Source of the DNA: Candidatus Obscuribacterales bacterium
GTDB taxonomy: Bacteria > Cyanobacteriota > Vampirovibrionia > Obscuribacterales > Obscuribacteraceae
DNA length: 64,000 nucleotides
Reading direction: 5' to 3'
Assembly: GCA_019637435.1 (NCBI GenBank)
Contig: JAHBVO010000003.1
Span: 558,001-622,000, forward strand
Notes under the pieces: generated by a model
Databases searched by the model: none
What the model saw: the letters and a program-made list of their open reading frames with translations, nothing else
What the model was told of the DNA's origin: nothing
In this document: positions 35,753 through 43,177 of the stretch, in pieces
Layout: every line of letters starts with the position of its first letter
How positions within the stretch are numbered: the stretch's first letter is position 1
Made by a program: the position numbers and the translations under genes

Positions 35753-38593
35753 GTGTCTGCGTGCCTTGAAGAACCAACTGTGAAGGCACCTCAACTCGAC
35801 ACAAAATTTTTGCAGCGATTTGAAAAATTGTTGCCGCTTTTTGTCTTCTTGTTTTCGCTCGCCATAAGGCTTTTCTTCGACCTGAACAAATCTGATCAGC
35901 GTTTATGTAGTTTTGGTGACGGCTATTTCTTCCTGAAGACCGGACAGGAACTGGCTAAGGCTATTGTGGGCTGCGCTAGCTTCTCAGATTTTCTTATCAA
36001 ATTGACTGTGCACACCTCTGAAGTCGCAGGCGGTGTCGCAACCTTCGGCTCAGGCGCGCTCGGGGATCGCCTTTTGCTGGACGGTCCGGTCTATACGAGC
36101 TTTCTCGCACTGGTGCACATTCTATCGGGCATCGTCACAACAACTGATTATGCCAATAACTCTAGAATATTTTCGGTAGCGAATTCGATTATCGACGCGT
36201 TCTCTTGCGTGCTCGTCTTTCTATGCGGTCGCATGGCATTCGGTCGGAAAGCCGGTCTGATTGCAGCTTTGCTGCTCAGTATCTATCCTGCATCGGTTCT
36301 CAATACACGCTTATGTTATGGCGAACTGTTTACCTACTTCTTGTTCCTGCTCTGGTCCACCCTCGCTATTGGCTTGAACGACTGTCTGGAGCGGGCAAAG
36401 CCGGTTTTGGGGACTGTGTATGCCACTGTCCTTGGTGCTGTGTCGGTTTTGATTGTGCTAGCCAAATCACTTTTTGCGCCGCTTCCAGTTATCGGTTTGC
36501 TGGTGCTGTTCACGAAAAAGGAAACTGTTTCTAAACCAAAATTTCTGGGTGTTAACGCTGCTGCGATAATTGCAGGTGCGGTGATCGTGATGGCGCCCTG
36601 GCTCTGGTTTACTCATGAGGTGACAGGAAAGTTTACTCCCTGGGTAAATCGTGCTCCCGGTTACAATCTGTTTGTCGGAAATCAGCTCTACACTGATGGT
36701 TGGCGTACCTGGCCGGCGCAAGACGGTATTCCTAATGAGGCCAGTGTAGCGTTAAAATCGCTTGGGCAGAACTTTCGCGAAGATCCGTTGCGGTTTTCCT
36801 CGCTACAACTTCGCAAGGTGTCAAGGCTCTGGGGTGGTGTTTGGAATGACTTCCAGCATCGATTTTTTGGAATTGGCTGGCAGGCTCAAAATGTTTTTCA
36901 CAACATGATTCTTGCCTTTGCCGTCTTGGGCTTCATCGTGTCTCTCAAGGCATCTGAGGCGGTTCGACGGAACTCGATCGTTTTTGCTGCGTTCGCTGCG
37001 TTTCATTCGTTGTACGCAGGATTTGAACCGGTGGCGCGTTATGCGATCAGTGCGATGCCGTTTGCGTGCCTGCTTGCCGCGAATGGACTTGCTGGTTTGA
37101 CAAACCCGCTAAAAGACAGGCGCTTCTACGTGCTTTTGATTTTCAGCATCGTATTTTTCACTGCTCTCGACAGGCACTTCAGCTTCATTCCGCAGCTGTT
37201 TGCGGTCCTGCCTACCGACATGTGGACTGCTGTCGCACTGCTTGACGGGGCGATCTGGATAGCACTATGGATGGTGCTAGCCTTTCTACTTGTGCAACTT
37301 ATTGACGCTCCGACGAGATTTCAGAGAGGGCTGGTATGGGCTTCGGCGATAACTCTGTCCACAGTTTCAATAGCTAATCTTGTCTATGATCCGGCGCGAG
37401 TGGAGTGGTCAGCGGAGTTGAAACGTTCGGGCGAGGGGGTGAGCGCCGACATCGTCTTGCCGAGTGATTTAAAGAACCCTCCGCCACTCGCTTATTTGCT
37501 CGTCGACATGCAAACGGTGATACCAGCTCCGCAAGTAACAGTTACTGTAAATGAAAAGATCGTGGGTGCACCGCTGCCGGTGCTACAGTTGATGAAAAAC
37601 CGTTCTGATGCTTCCGAGATATTCGCTTTGCAAGGGCAGGCGATGATGGTCGACCCACGTTCTTATCGAAGCTGGTGGGCGTTTCCGGTCCCAATCACAT
37701 ACTTGTCGCCAAGTTCGCCGAATAAGATTTCTATACTTGCGAAAGTCCAGGATGGTATTGCTTTCTCTCCCGTGAAAATTTTTGGAGCCTATCCGACGAC
37801 CGAAGAGGAAATGGAATCAGTGAGGGAACATGCAGGAGTGCCCCAGGGTGTCCGCAGCATCTGCATGCCTTCGATTAACAAGTTTTCGTGGGTCAAAGGA
37901 TTCGTGACGATTGATAGAAGAGATCCGCGACCATATGAGTACTTGAAGGTTCGGGGTTTGGTGCGCAACTGCGAGCTGCACACCAGGCGCGGTGTGATGA
38001 CTGCTGACCTGTCGGAGCGAGCTGGGCGGCAGTTTGGAACCTATCGAGTCCGATTGTACATGCCACCGAATACGACATCGGAGTTCGACCTGAATAGGTG
38101 GTCGGCTCAGTCGGAAAATTTGTTCGTCAAAGATGAAGAGGTGGTTATTTCCGGCGGCGACCCTTCCACGATGTCCCTGACTGCGGCTCCAATAGCGCTT
38201 CCCCCTTCGCCAACGTCAAGCGCCTTTTTCTCCCTCGATTGCGAGCTTCAAAGAGTTAAACAGAAAAACATTGGTGCCATCACAGTGGCGTTAACTGCGG
38301 TCGATGAGAGCGGCACGGAGCTGAAGTACTCCTCACCCTGGGCGCCTACCTCGTTGACACTGGATTCGAAGGGGTGGCAAAGATTCTCTTTCACCGAGCG
38401 AGTGCCCGAGACATTTAAGAATGCGCATGATATCAAAGCCTCGATAATGATCTCGCCGTTCGCGGCAGACCGATTGTTTCTTCACAAGAAAAACGCACTT
38501 CGAGATTGTCTCAAAGTGCGTAATGTCAATCTCAGTTTCTATAGTCAATACGCTCCGCCGCTGTTTCCAATCGACGAATCTTATTTGTATTGA
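35753..38593 (+). CDS. Large GT39/PMT-like membrane glycosyltransferase (paralogue)
   Basis: 946 residues, same architecture as its divergent neighbour: about 12 membrane helices in the first ~540 residues, then a beta-rich extracytoplasmic region. Corresponding motifs are SFGDGYFFLKTGQ, LGDRLLLDGPVYTSFLAL, SIYPASVLNTRLCYGELFTYF, APGYNLFVGNQLYTDGWRTWP and SRLWGGVWNDFQHRFFG, each with a counterpart in the other protein (TDGPIFPLYL, NTHWCMCENFVTF, LPAFNLLSGNLTTTDGWTPYP, SRLWSAPWNDCKYP). The start is a GTG at 35753 without a good ribosome-binding site; GTG 35780 is the alternative. The 259-base divergent gap has no motif I recognise. Confidence 0.8.
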   Translation: MSACLEEPTVKAPQLDTKFLQRFEKLLPLFVFLFSLAIRLFFDLNKSDQRLCSFGDGYFFLKTGQELAKAIVGCASFSDFLIKLTVHTSEVAGGVATFGSGALGDRLLLDGPVYTSFLALVHILSGIVTTTDYANNSRIFSVANSIIDAFSCVLVFLCGRMAFGRKAGLIAALLLSIYPASVLNTRLCYGELFTYFLFLLWSTLAIGLNDCLERAKPVLGTVYATVLGAVSVLIVLAKSLFAPLPVIGLLVLFTKKETVSKPKFLGVNAAAIIAGAVIVMAPWLWFTHEVTGKFTPWVNRAPGYNLFVGNQLYTDGWRTWPAQDGIPNEASVALKSLGQNFREDPLRFSSLQLRKVSRLWGGVWNDFQHRFFGIGWQAQNVFHNMILAFAVLGFIVSLKASEAVRRNSIVFAAFAAFHSLYAGFEPVARYAISAMPFACLLAANGLAGLTNPLKDRRFYVLLIFSIVFFTALDRHFSFIPQLFAVLPTDMWTAVALLDGAIWIALWMVLAFLLVQLIDAPTRFQRGLVWASAITLSTVSIANLVYDPARVEWSAELKRSGEGVSADIVLPSDLKNPPPLAYLLVDMQTVIPAPQVTVTVNEKIVGAPLPVLQLMKNRSDASEIFALQGQAMMVDPRSYRSWWAFPVPITYLSPSSPNKISILAKVQDGIAFSPVKIFGAYPTTEEEMESVREHAGVPQGVRSICMPSINKFSWVKGFVTIDRRDPRPYEYLKVRGLVRNCELHTRRGVMTADLSERAGRQFGTYRVRLYMPPNTTSEFDLNRWSAQSENLFVKDEEVVISGGDPSTMSLTAAPIALPPSPTSSAFFSLDCELQRVKQKNIGAITVALTAVDESGTELKYSSPWAPTSLTLDSKGWQRFSFTERVPETFKNAHDIKASIMISPFAADRLFLHKKNALRDCLKVRNVNLSFYSQYAPPLFPIDESYLY

Positions 38594-38599
38594 GCAATC

Positions 38600-38914
38600 T
38601 TAGTTTTGCGGCACCGGTGCGGGAGTCGGTCCTGCATTCGGCATAGGCAGCGGTGTTGGGAATGGTTCAGGTGGAGGTAGAACGTTCACCTCCGTTGCAG
38701 GCGTCGCTGTGTGCGAGGGTGGTTGCGTGGTTGAACTAAAGATGTTGAATAGAACCACAAGAAAGACGAAAACGGCGGTTATCGCAAGGATGCCGATCAT
38801 CGGCGCTTCCATGCTCGTGCGCTTGTTTTTTTGAAACTCGACTTCTCTGTTGCGAACTTGCTCTTCCAGAGCTGAGTCGGGTGTGTGCATAAAGCTAGTG
38901 TCAGGACGTTGCAT
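38600..38914 (-). CDS. Small single-pass membrane protein with Pro-rich tail
   Basis: A 104-residue protein: a charged N-terminal helix (LEEQVRNREVEFQKNKR), one transmembrane helix (about 39-60, APMIGILAITAVFVFLVVLF) and a Pro/Thr-rich extracytoplasmic tail with repeats of PTP and PAP type. GAGGAG five bases before the ATG at 38914 supports expression. No family is recognised. It ends six bases from the stop of the glycosyltransferase gene in convergent orientation. Confidence 0.72.
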   Translation of the reverse strand: MQRPDTSFMHTPDSALEEQVRNREVEFQKNKRTSMEAPMIGILAITAVFVFLVVLFNIFSSTTQPPSHTATPATEVNVLPPPEPFPTPLPMPNAGPTPAPVPQN

Positions 38915-39058
38915 ATTTGCTCCTCGAATCTCGCTTGCGAGATTCAGTTGCCATCTGTATTTTGCTTGTTACGAGACGGAAGCTTGGTCCTGTGGTTCCA
39001 AGTTGTGAGCAATGTCCGGCAAAGTTTTAACTTCGAGGTCTTTGTCCAGAGCGGCTCT

Positions 39059-39388
39059 CTAAGCCCAGTGCTGAGTTACGAACTCATGCTCCATTTGTAC
39101 GAGCGCGATCGCATTTATAGTCTCCAGCACATCGGGATGATTTGCACCGAACTCCTGACGTCTGATTCCCAGGGCTTTTACGAGCAGTTCCTCGGCGCGA
39201 TCATGATTTTCCATGGCGAGGTTAAGCATTGCCAGCGCGTGCAAGTCTGCTGCCATCGCAGGGTGCTCGGCGCCCACGCTCCGCTCCTTGAGTGCGATTG
39301 CGCGACTGAGCAATTTCTCTGCTCGCTCGTAATCTCCGACTTCCTCGTCAAATTTAGCTTTGTGTTTGAGGTCTAGAATTTCTTTCAT
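39059..39388 (-). CDS. Small TPR protein (kinesin-light-chain type)
   Basis: A 109-residue protein made of two to three TPR_12 units: YERAEKLLSRAIALKERSVG followed by AEHPAMAADL, and DRAEELLVKALGIRRQEFG followed by ANHPDVLETI. There is no signal peptide. I chose ATG 39388 because GAGG lies eight bases upstream; an ATG eight codons earlier lacks a ribosome-binding site. It is related in style to the small TPR protein at 32.1 kb and to the large one at 11.7 kb, and is probably an adaptor. Confidence 0.78.
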   Translation of the reverse strand: MKEILDLKHKAKFDEEVGDYERAEKLLSRAIALKERSVGAEHPAMAADLHALAMLNLAMENHDRAEELLVKALGIRRQEFGANHPDVLETINAIALVQMEHEFVTQHWA

Positions 39389-39863
39389 TGCGATTTCCTC
39401 ACCGGTTAACAATCTCGGAATCGGAATTGACAGGCGACGGCGAACCCGCTCTGGTCGCGCCTATTCAACGAATCAGTTTTGATTGTGTAAAAGATCACGT
39501 CACCATTGGCGTACCTGGCATCGTAGTCGCTTTGTGTTGTCCTTTGTGATGTGCCCAGGCTGTGCGACTGATGCTAATCCCAGGGTAACAACAGCTGGAG
39601 AAGATGAAAAGTAGGTTACCCAGAGGCGAGCAAAGTTACGGGGGCGTAACTATTGTGGGTCCACTTGCTCTGGTGCGTTTTTCGTGAACTGCAGGGCTGT
39701 CAAGGATTGTATGAAAAAACAGCTGCTGTCAATATACTTGCAGAAAGTTGACTAAGTTGGTCAACTTTCTGCGAATTAAATAAACTCGCCAAGTGACTGG
39801 CTTCCAGTGGAGGTGTTTCTGCTCGGGGGTGTTGCGTTGGCGTGGATTTTCAGGAGGCACTGG
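39389..39863. other. Dyad-rich intergenic leader before the P-loop/methyltransferase gene
   Basis: 475 bases with no supported gene but several inverted repeats: GGGTAAC (39583-39589) with GTTACCC (39615-39621); AGTTAC (39634-39639) with GTAACT (39646-39651); and the 12-base perfect hairpin at 39741-39771. The first two share a GTAAC core. They could be operators or a structured 5' leader of the gene at 39864. Confidence 0.5.
39741..39771 (+). promoter_or_regulatory. Perfect 12-bp inverted repeat (hairpin or operator)
   Basis: CAGAAAGTTGAC (39741-39752) and GTCAACTTTCTG (39760-39771) are exact reverse complements around a seven-base loop. It lies 92 bases before the ATG at 39864. The stem is AT-rich and no T-run follows, so it is a poor terminator; an operator or a leader hairpin is more likely. 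Confidence 0.5.
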
Positions 39864-41213
39864 ATGAATACTCTTGCAGCACAGGTTGTTGACTCACCCG
39901 GTTTGGACATAGACCCGCGAATTATTCGACGCATAGAGAACGCCGATCACGTTATTTTGAGTGGTGCTTCAAGTGCCGGAAAGTCGACGTTCCTGTACGC
40001 ACTTCGAGAGTCGCATCCCGAGCAGTTTTCCGCCTATCAACCAGTAATTCCTGCCAACTGGATTAATGAGGGAATGCAGGACCTTCCGAGCAAGTCGCTG
40101 TTCCACATCAATATGCATCGTCCTATCTACGGCCGAATGCAATCGCGACCCGAGTATCTCTATTCGAACGCGGCTGCGCCTGTGACTTACGAAGAATACG
40201 CTTCGGAGCCGGTGTTCAAGCAGTTCTGCAAGGTTGCTCAAGGAAAGGTAATCGCGTTGATTTTGCTGACTCCGCAAGCGGAACTGGTCAAACGAATCAC
40301 TGAACGCGCCGTTGTCGAGCCACGTTTCGAGGATAGCAGTAAACCGTACGATAATCGAACCTGGTCTTGGGTGGCGAAGCTTCAGGATATGAGCGAAACG
40401 CTTTCAAATTGGCTACGGCTATTGGAAGAAAAGCATATTGAGCCTGTTTTCGTAGATTCGCGGGACGGAAAGTTCGTTTTACTCGAAACCATTGAAGAGG
40501 CAAAACAGTCGGTCACGGATGGTCAGTTTCGATTGACCGAGGATGACATCAAACAGATCTGGACCAACGAACCATTCGAGTATCAGCGTATTTCGGACCT
40601 GGTCGAGGTAAATGCAAGCAATTTTGTTCAAGGAGATCGAACGTCAACCTCGCAAGAGATCTTCAAATCCGATTTTACTGATGCGAGCGTACTTGATGTT
40701 GGCTGCGCTGGTGGCTATTTCTGTTTTGAAGCCGAGAAGGCAGGCGCCTCAAAAGTTGTCGGTATCGAACTCAAAGATACTCGATACAGGCAAGCATTGT
40801 TGACCAAGCGAATAACTGGTTCAAACGTGCGGTTTGAGCGGACGAATTTGTATGATCTGGATTCAAGCGAGAAGTTTGACGTAGTCTTTTTTCTAAATGT
40901 CATTCACCACCTGCGAGAACCGATGCGGGCTTTAGAATTGCTCAGCCGGATCACCGCTAAGCGTTTGTACCTGGAATTTCCAACGCTGACTGACCATAAG
41001 TTTTTGTCGACGATCAGCTTTGGATTTTGGAACAAGCTACTTAATCATGTACCGGTTATCGGAGTGAGTCTGGAAGATGAAGCGGGGCAGACTTTTGTGT
41101 TTTCGCAAAGCGCAATCGAGAGAATCCTCGTTCGAAATACCGCTGCTTTTTCTCGCGTTGAATTCGTGCAATCGCAGATTCCAAATCGGCTGATTGCTGT
41201 CTGTCATAAGTAA
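39864..41213 (+). CDS. Fusion of P-loop kinase-like domain and SAM-dependent methyltransferase
   Basis: A 449-residue soluble protein of unusual design. The N-terminal half (about 25-210) is a P-loop NTPase with Walker A GASSAGKST (34-42); it reads like a small-molecule or nucleotide kinase-type fold. The C-terminal half (about 240-449) is a class I methyltransferase: motif I VLDVGCAGGYFCFEAEKAGA (from about 275), the acidic VGIELKD strand, FERTNLYDLD and the post-motif FDVVFFLNVIHHLREP. The methyltransferase half recalls CmoB-like enzymes. The ATG at 39864 has AGGAGG six bases upstream, which decides against a GTG at 39807. Function unknown; transfer of both a phosphate and a methyl group to one substrate is a guess. 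Confidence 0.78.
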   Translation: MNTLAAQVVDSPGLDIDPRIIRRIENADHVILSGASSAGKSTFLYALRESHPEQFSAYQPVIPANWINEGMQDLPSKSLFHINMHRPIYGRMQSRPEYLYSNAAAPVTYEEYASEPVFKQFCKVAQGKVIALILLTPQAELVKRITERAVVEPRFEDSSKPYDNRTWSWVAKLQDMSETLSNWLRLLEEKHIEPVFVDSRDGKFVLLETIEEAKQSVTDGQFRLTEDDIKQIWTNEPFEYQRISDLVEVNASNFVQGDRTSTSQEIFKSDFTDASVLDVGCAGGYFCFEAEKAGASKVVGIELKDTRYRQALLTKRITGSNVRFERTNLYDLDSSEKFDVVFFLNVIHHLREPMRALELLSRITAKRLYLEFPTLTDHKFLSTISFGFWNKLLNHVPVIGVSLEDEAGQTFVFSQSAIERILVRNTAAFSRVEFVQSQIPNRLIAVCHK

Positions 41214-41263
41214 ACTGCCAACCGCGCCGCCGGCGCCCTGCAGTCTGTTTAAAGCTCAACATG

Positions 41264-41293
41264 AAAAAGGAGCAGGTTTATTAACCTGCTCCT
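41264..41293 (-). terminator. Rho-independent terminator of the encapsulin operon
   Basis: AGGAGCAGGTT (41268-41278) and AACCTGCTCCT (41283-41293) form a perfect 11-bp stem with a TATT loop. Read on the minus strand the stem is followed by a run of Ts (41264-41268), 39 bases after the encapsulin stop codon. It also insulates the convergent gene that ends at 41213. Confidence 0.85.
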
Positions 41294-41331
41294 ACACAAG
41301 CACTTTGACGGCGTGCGTCAAATCACGGAAT

Positions 41332-42183
41332 CTACTTGGAGTGGATTACGCAGATCGCGGTGGGTCGCTTCACTCGCAGAACGAGAGACTCGTACACTCT
41401 GAATCTATAGTTCATATCGCTCGGTCCGAGATACGCAATTGAAAGGTCTTCGGCTACCGCGATATCGAAGTTTTGCGAACCGGTTGAGAGCAGTGCAGCT
41501 GTTTTAGGTGGAACTTGCGGGCTCCAGAGCACACCATCCGAGCATAGTTTCGATAGTTGCTCAAGTTCTAAAACCGGTGATTCTTTCACAGGCTTCAGCA
41601 ACTGCTCGTACATGTCAACCGAGGTGAGCAGTACGTAAGGAAAGTGGTGTTCCGCATCGAGAAGCTTTTTGAGCGCGGCGTATACATCGCGTACGGGGTC
41701 GCCGGCCTTGCTCCAGTCTCCGCCTTGAACGCTTTGTGAACCTGGGCAGTTCAACAATCCATGAATCCCAAGCTCTGCATTGCCGTTGAACAACAGTGCG
41801 TCTTCGGCATCACCGACCTGGTGCGCTGCGCGAACAGCGTTGGCGTTATCCAGCGGCGATCTTGTGTCCTGGCTGTATTTGACGTCGCGCCAGTGGAGGA
41901 TGAAATCCTTGTAGATCAGGGGAACGCGTACGTAGGTTTCCTTTTCGTGCGCGCCGATCGGGCTCGGATCAGGCTTGCCTTCGAGATCGATCTCAGCCGG
42001 CGAGTCCTTTTTAATGGTTTCCAGAGATACAGTCTCTGTGCCGGCCCCGAGTGGTCCGAACAATGCCATTAGTTTGCGCGCTACCACTGTCCTGCGGACT
42101 TCCATAACTGCTGCTTGCAGCATGGCATTCGCTTGCTCAGGAGAAAGCGGCAGCTCAGATAGTCTTTGATGACTCTTCCACAC
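41332..42183 (-). CDS. Encapsulin nanocompartment shell protein (family 1, linocin M18-like)
   Basis: A 283-residue HK97-fold shell protein. Matching features to family 1 encapsulins: an N-terminal helix with LSPEQANAMLQAAVMEVRRT; the E-loop region with YVRVPLIYKDFILHWRDVKY; LDNANAVRAAHQVGDAEDALLFNG with the following GIHGLLNCPG; YVLLTSVDMYEQLLK; and the C-terminal AEDLSIAYLGPSD, RFRVYESLVLRV and AICVIH. Such proteins assemble into icosahedral cages that enclose dedicated cargo. The start is a GTG at 42183 with AAGGAGG seven bases upstream. The Shine-Dalgarno is made from the last Gly codons of the upstream gene, which lies only three bases away and is the predicted cargo. A strong terminator follows. 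Confidence 0.9.
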   Translation of the reverse strand: MWKSHQRLSELPLSPEQANAMLQAAVMEVRRTVVARKLMALFGPLGAGTETVSLETIKKDSPAEIDLEGKPDPSPIGAHEKETYVRVPLIYKDFILHWRDVKYSQDTRSPLDNANAVRAAHQVGDAEDALLFNGNAELGIHGLLNCPGSQSVQGGDWSKAGDPVRDVYAALKKLLDAEHHFPYVLLTSVDMYEQLLKPVKESPVLELEQLSKLCSDGVLWSPQVPPKTAALLSTGSQNFDIAVAEDLSIAYLGPSDMNYRFRVYESLVLRVKRPTAICVIHSK

Positions 42184-42186
42184 GGT

Positions 42187-42777
42187 TTAACCTCCTTGGT
42201 TCCACAGTGGTCCAACTGTCCATTGGTTTGTTTCAGCTGGCTGATTTGGTTTTGTTTGATGATGTTCGCGCGAGCCGCTGTGACCGCCGTGAGCGCCAAC
42301 CGAGTGGGAGCTCTGACTGCCATGCGCGCCATGCGCGGCGTGTTCCCGGATACCGCCTCTAGCACCGTAGCTGGTGCCGTCGGTCCCTTCTTGCAAGAAC
42401 GTTGCTGCGGATGCAGCACTGCCTGCGGTACCAGGTTTTTGTGCATGCCCGGTCGGCGTGCCCAGCACCATAGTCTGCCATTCAGCATGTTCTTCCATAA
42501 AATGATGAAGCAGCTCTTGCTTTAGATCGAGAGGCATCGAAGCGTCGTTCATTACTCGCTGAAGAACGAAACTGTGGTCGAGCATCTTCTGAGTCAACGC
42601 CGTGGGATTGACGTTGTGGAGTTCTTGAAGAGCGACAGTGTTCTCTTTCTCCTCAAGAATAATGTGATCAATGAGCCTTCCTCTTATGTCATCAGCGACT
42701 CCAGGTTCGCTTAGAAATCTGTAGAAGGTCTCGGTATGGTCTGCGATGTTGTGCAGAATTTCTGCAATTTCCATCAT
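42187..42777 (-). CDS. Predicted encapsulin cargo: four-helix (ferritin/hemerythrin-like) protein with His-rich linker and C-terminal loading peptide
   Basis: A 196-residue protein encoded directly before the encapsulin. Residues 1-105 form about four helices that look like an internally duplicated hairpin (RLIDHIILEEKEN against ELLHHFMEEHAEW), with His and Glu residues placed as possible metal ligands (His38, Glu42, Glu43; His92, Glu95, Glu96, His97). Residues about 106-183 are a flexible Gly/Ser/His linker (AHGAHGSQSSHSVGAHGGHS). The C-terminus, NQWTVGPLWNQGG, resembles the TVGSL-type targeting peptides that dock cargo inside family 1 encapsulins, with Pro for Ser. Iron oxidation or storage is inferred. 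The ATG at 42777 has AGGAG six bases upstream; a second ATG follows at once. I cannot tell ferritin-like from hemerythrin-like by eye. Confidence 0.78.
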   Translation of the reverse strand: MMEIAEILHNIADHTETFYRFLSEPGVADDIRGRLIDHIILEEKENTVALQELHNVNPTALTQKMLDHSFVLQRVMNDASMPLDLKQELLHHFMEEHAEWQTMVLGTPTGHAQKPGTAGSAASAATFLQEGTDGTSYGARGGIREHAAHGAHGSQSSHSVGAHGGHSGSREHHQTKPNQPAETNQWTVGPLWNQGG

Positions 42778-42905
42778 CTACAGCTCCTGTACGAGAAAAG
42801 TGAATTCGAATTCGGTCGGTATGTCGATTAGTTTACGTTACTGAACTTCGAGAGTTAACCAAGTTGTGGTTGCGGAAAATACACTCAAAAGTGCATCGGG
42901 CGGTC

Positions 42906-42934
42906 GTTCTCATTTTTGATGAGAACCGTTCGCA
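42906..42934. promoter_or_regulatory. Fur-like dyad upstream of the encapsulin operon
   Basis: GTTCTCAT (42906-42913) and ATGAGAAC (42919-42926) form a perfect inverted repeat. Overlapping it, TGAGAAC-C-GTTCGCA (42920-42934) fits a 7-1-7 Fur-type box with one mismatch between halves. It lies about 130-170 bases before the cargo start, in the 400-base gap shared with the divergent EF-hand gene. Regulation by a Fur-family protein is inference. Confidence 0.4.
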
Positions 42935-43131
42935 TCTCTGCGACTGACTCACAAAAACGCTCAAAGGTCCACCTGCACGACTTCTTTGACTATTTGGGAA
43001 AGCCCGTCCTGCTGGCATTTTGCGAAATGCGCTCCCAAAGTTTTCTCATTTTGAGATTGGTTCTGTTAAGCAAATGCACAAGGGTCGGATAATCGCCGTC
43101 TTGACTTCTGCGGTGAGCGCCTTAAAAGTGT

Positions 43132-43162
43132 TGAGAATGGGAATATTGAAAGCACATTCTCA
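43132..43162. promoter_or_regulatory. TGAGAATG...CATTCTCA inverted repeat before the EF-hand gene
   Basis: TGAGAATG (43132-43139) and CATTCTCA (43155-43162) are exact reverse complements with a 15-base spacer. They end 15 bases before the EF-hand ATG, next to its GAGGGAG ribosome-binding site. The half-site equals the common Fur half-site TGAGAAT. A short related dyad, TCTCA-TTT-TGAGA, lies near 43045. Confidence 0.4.
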
Positions 43163-43177
43163 TTAGAGGGAGCGATT

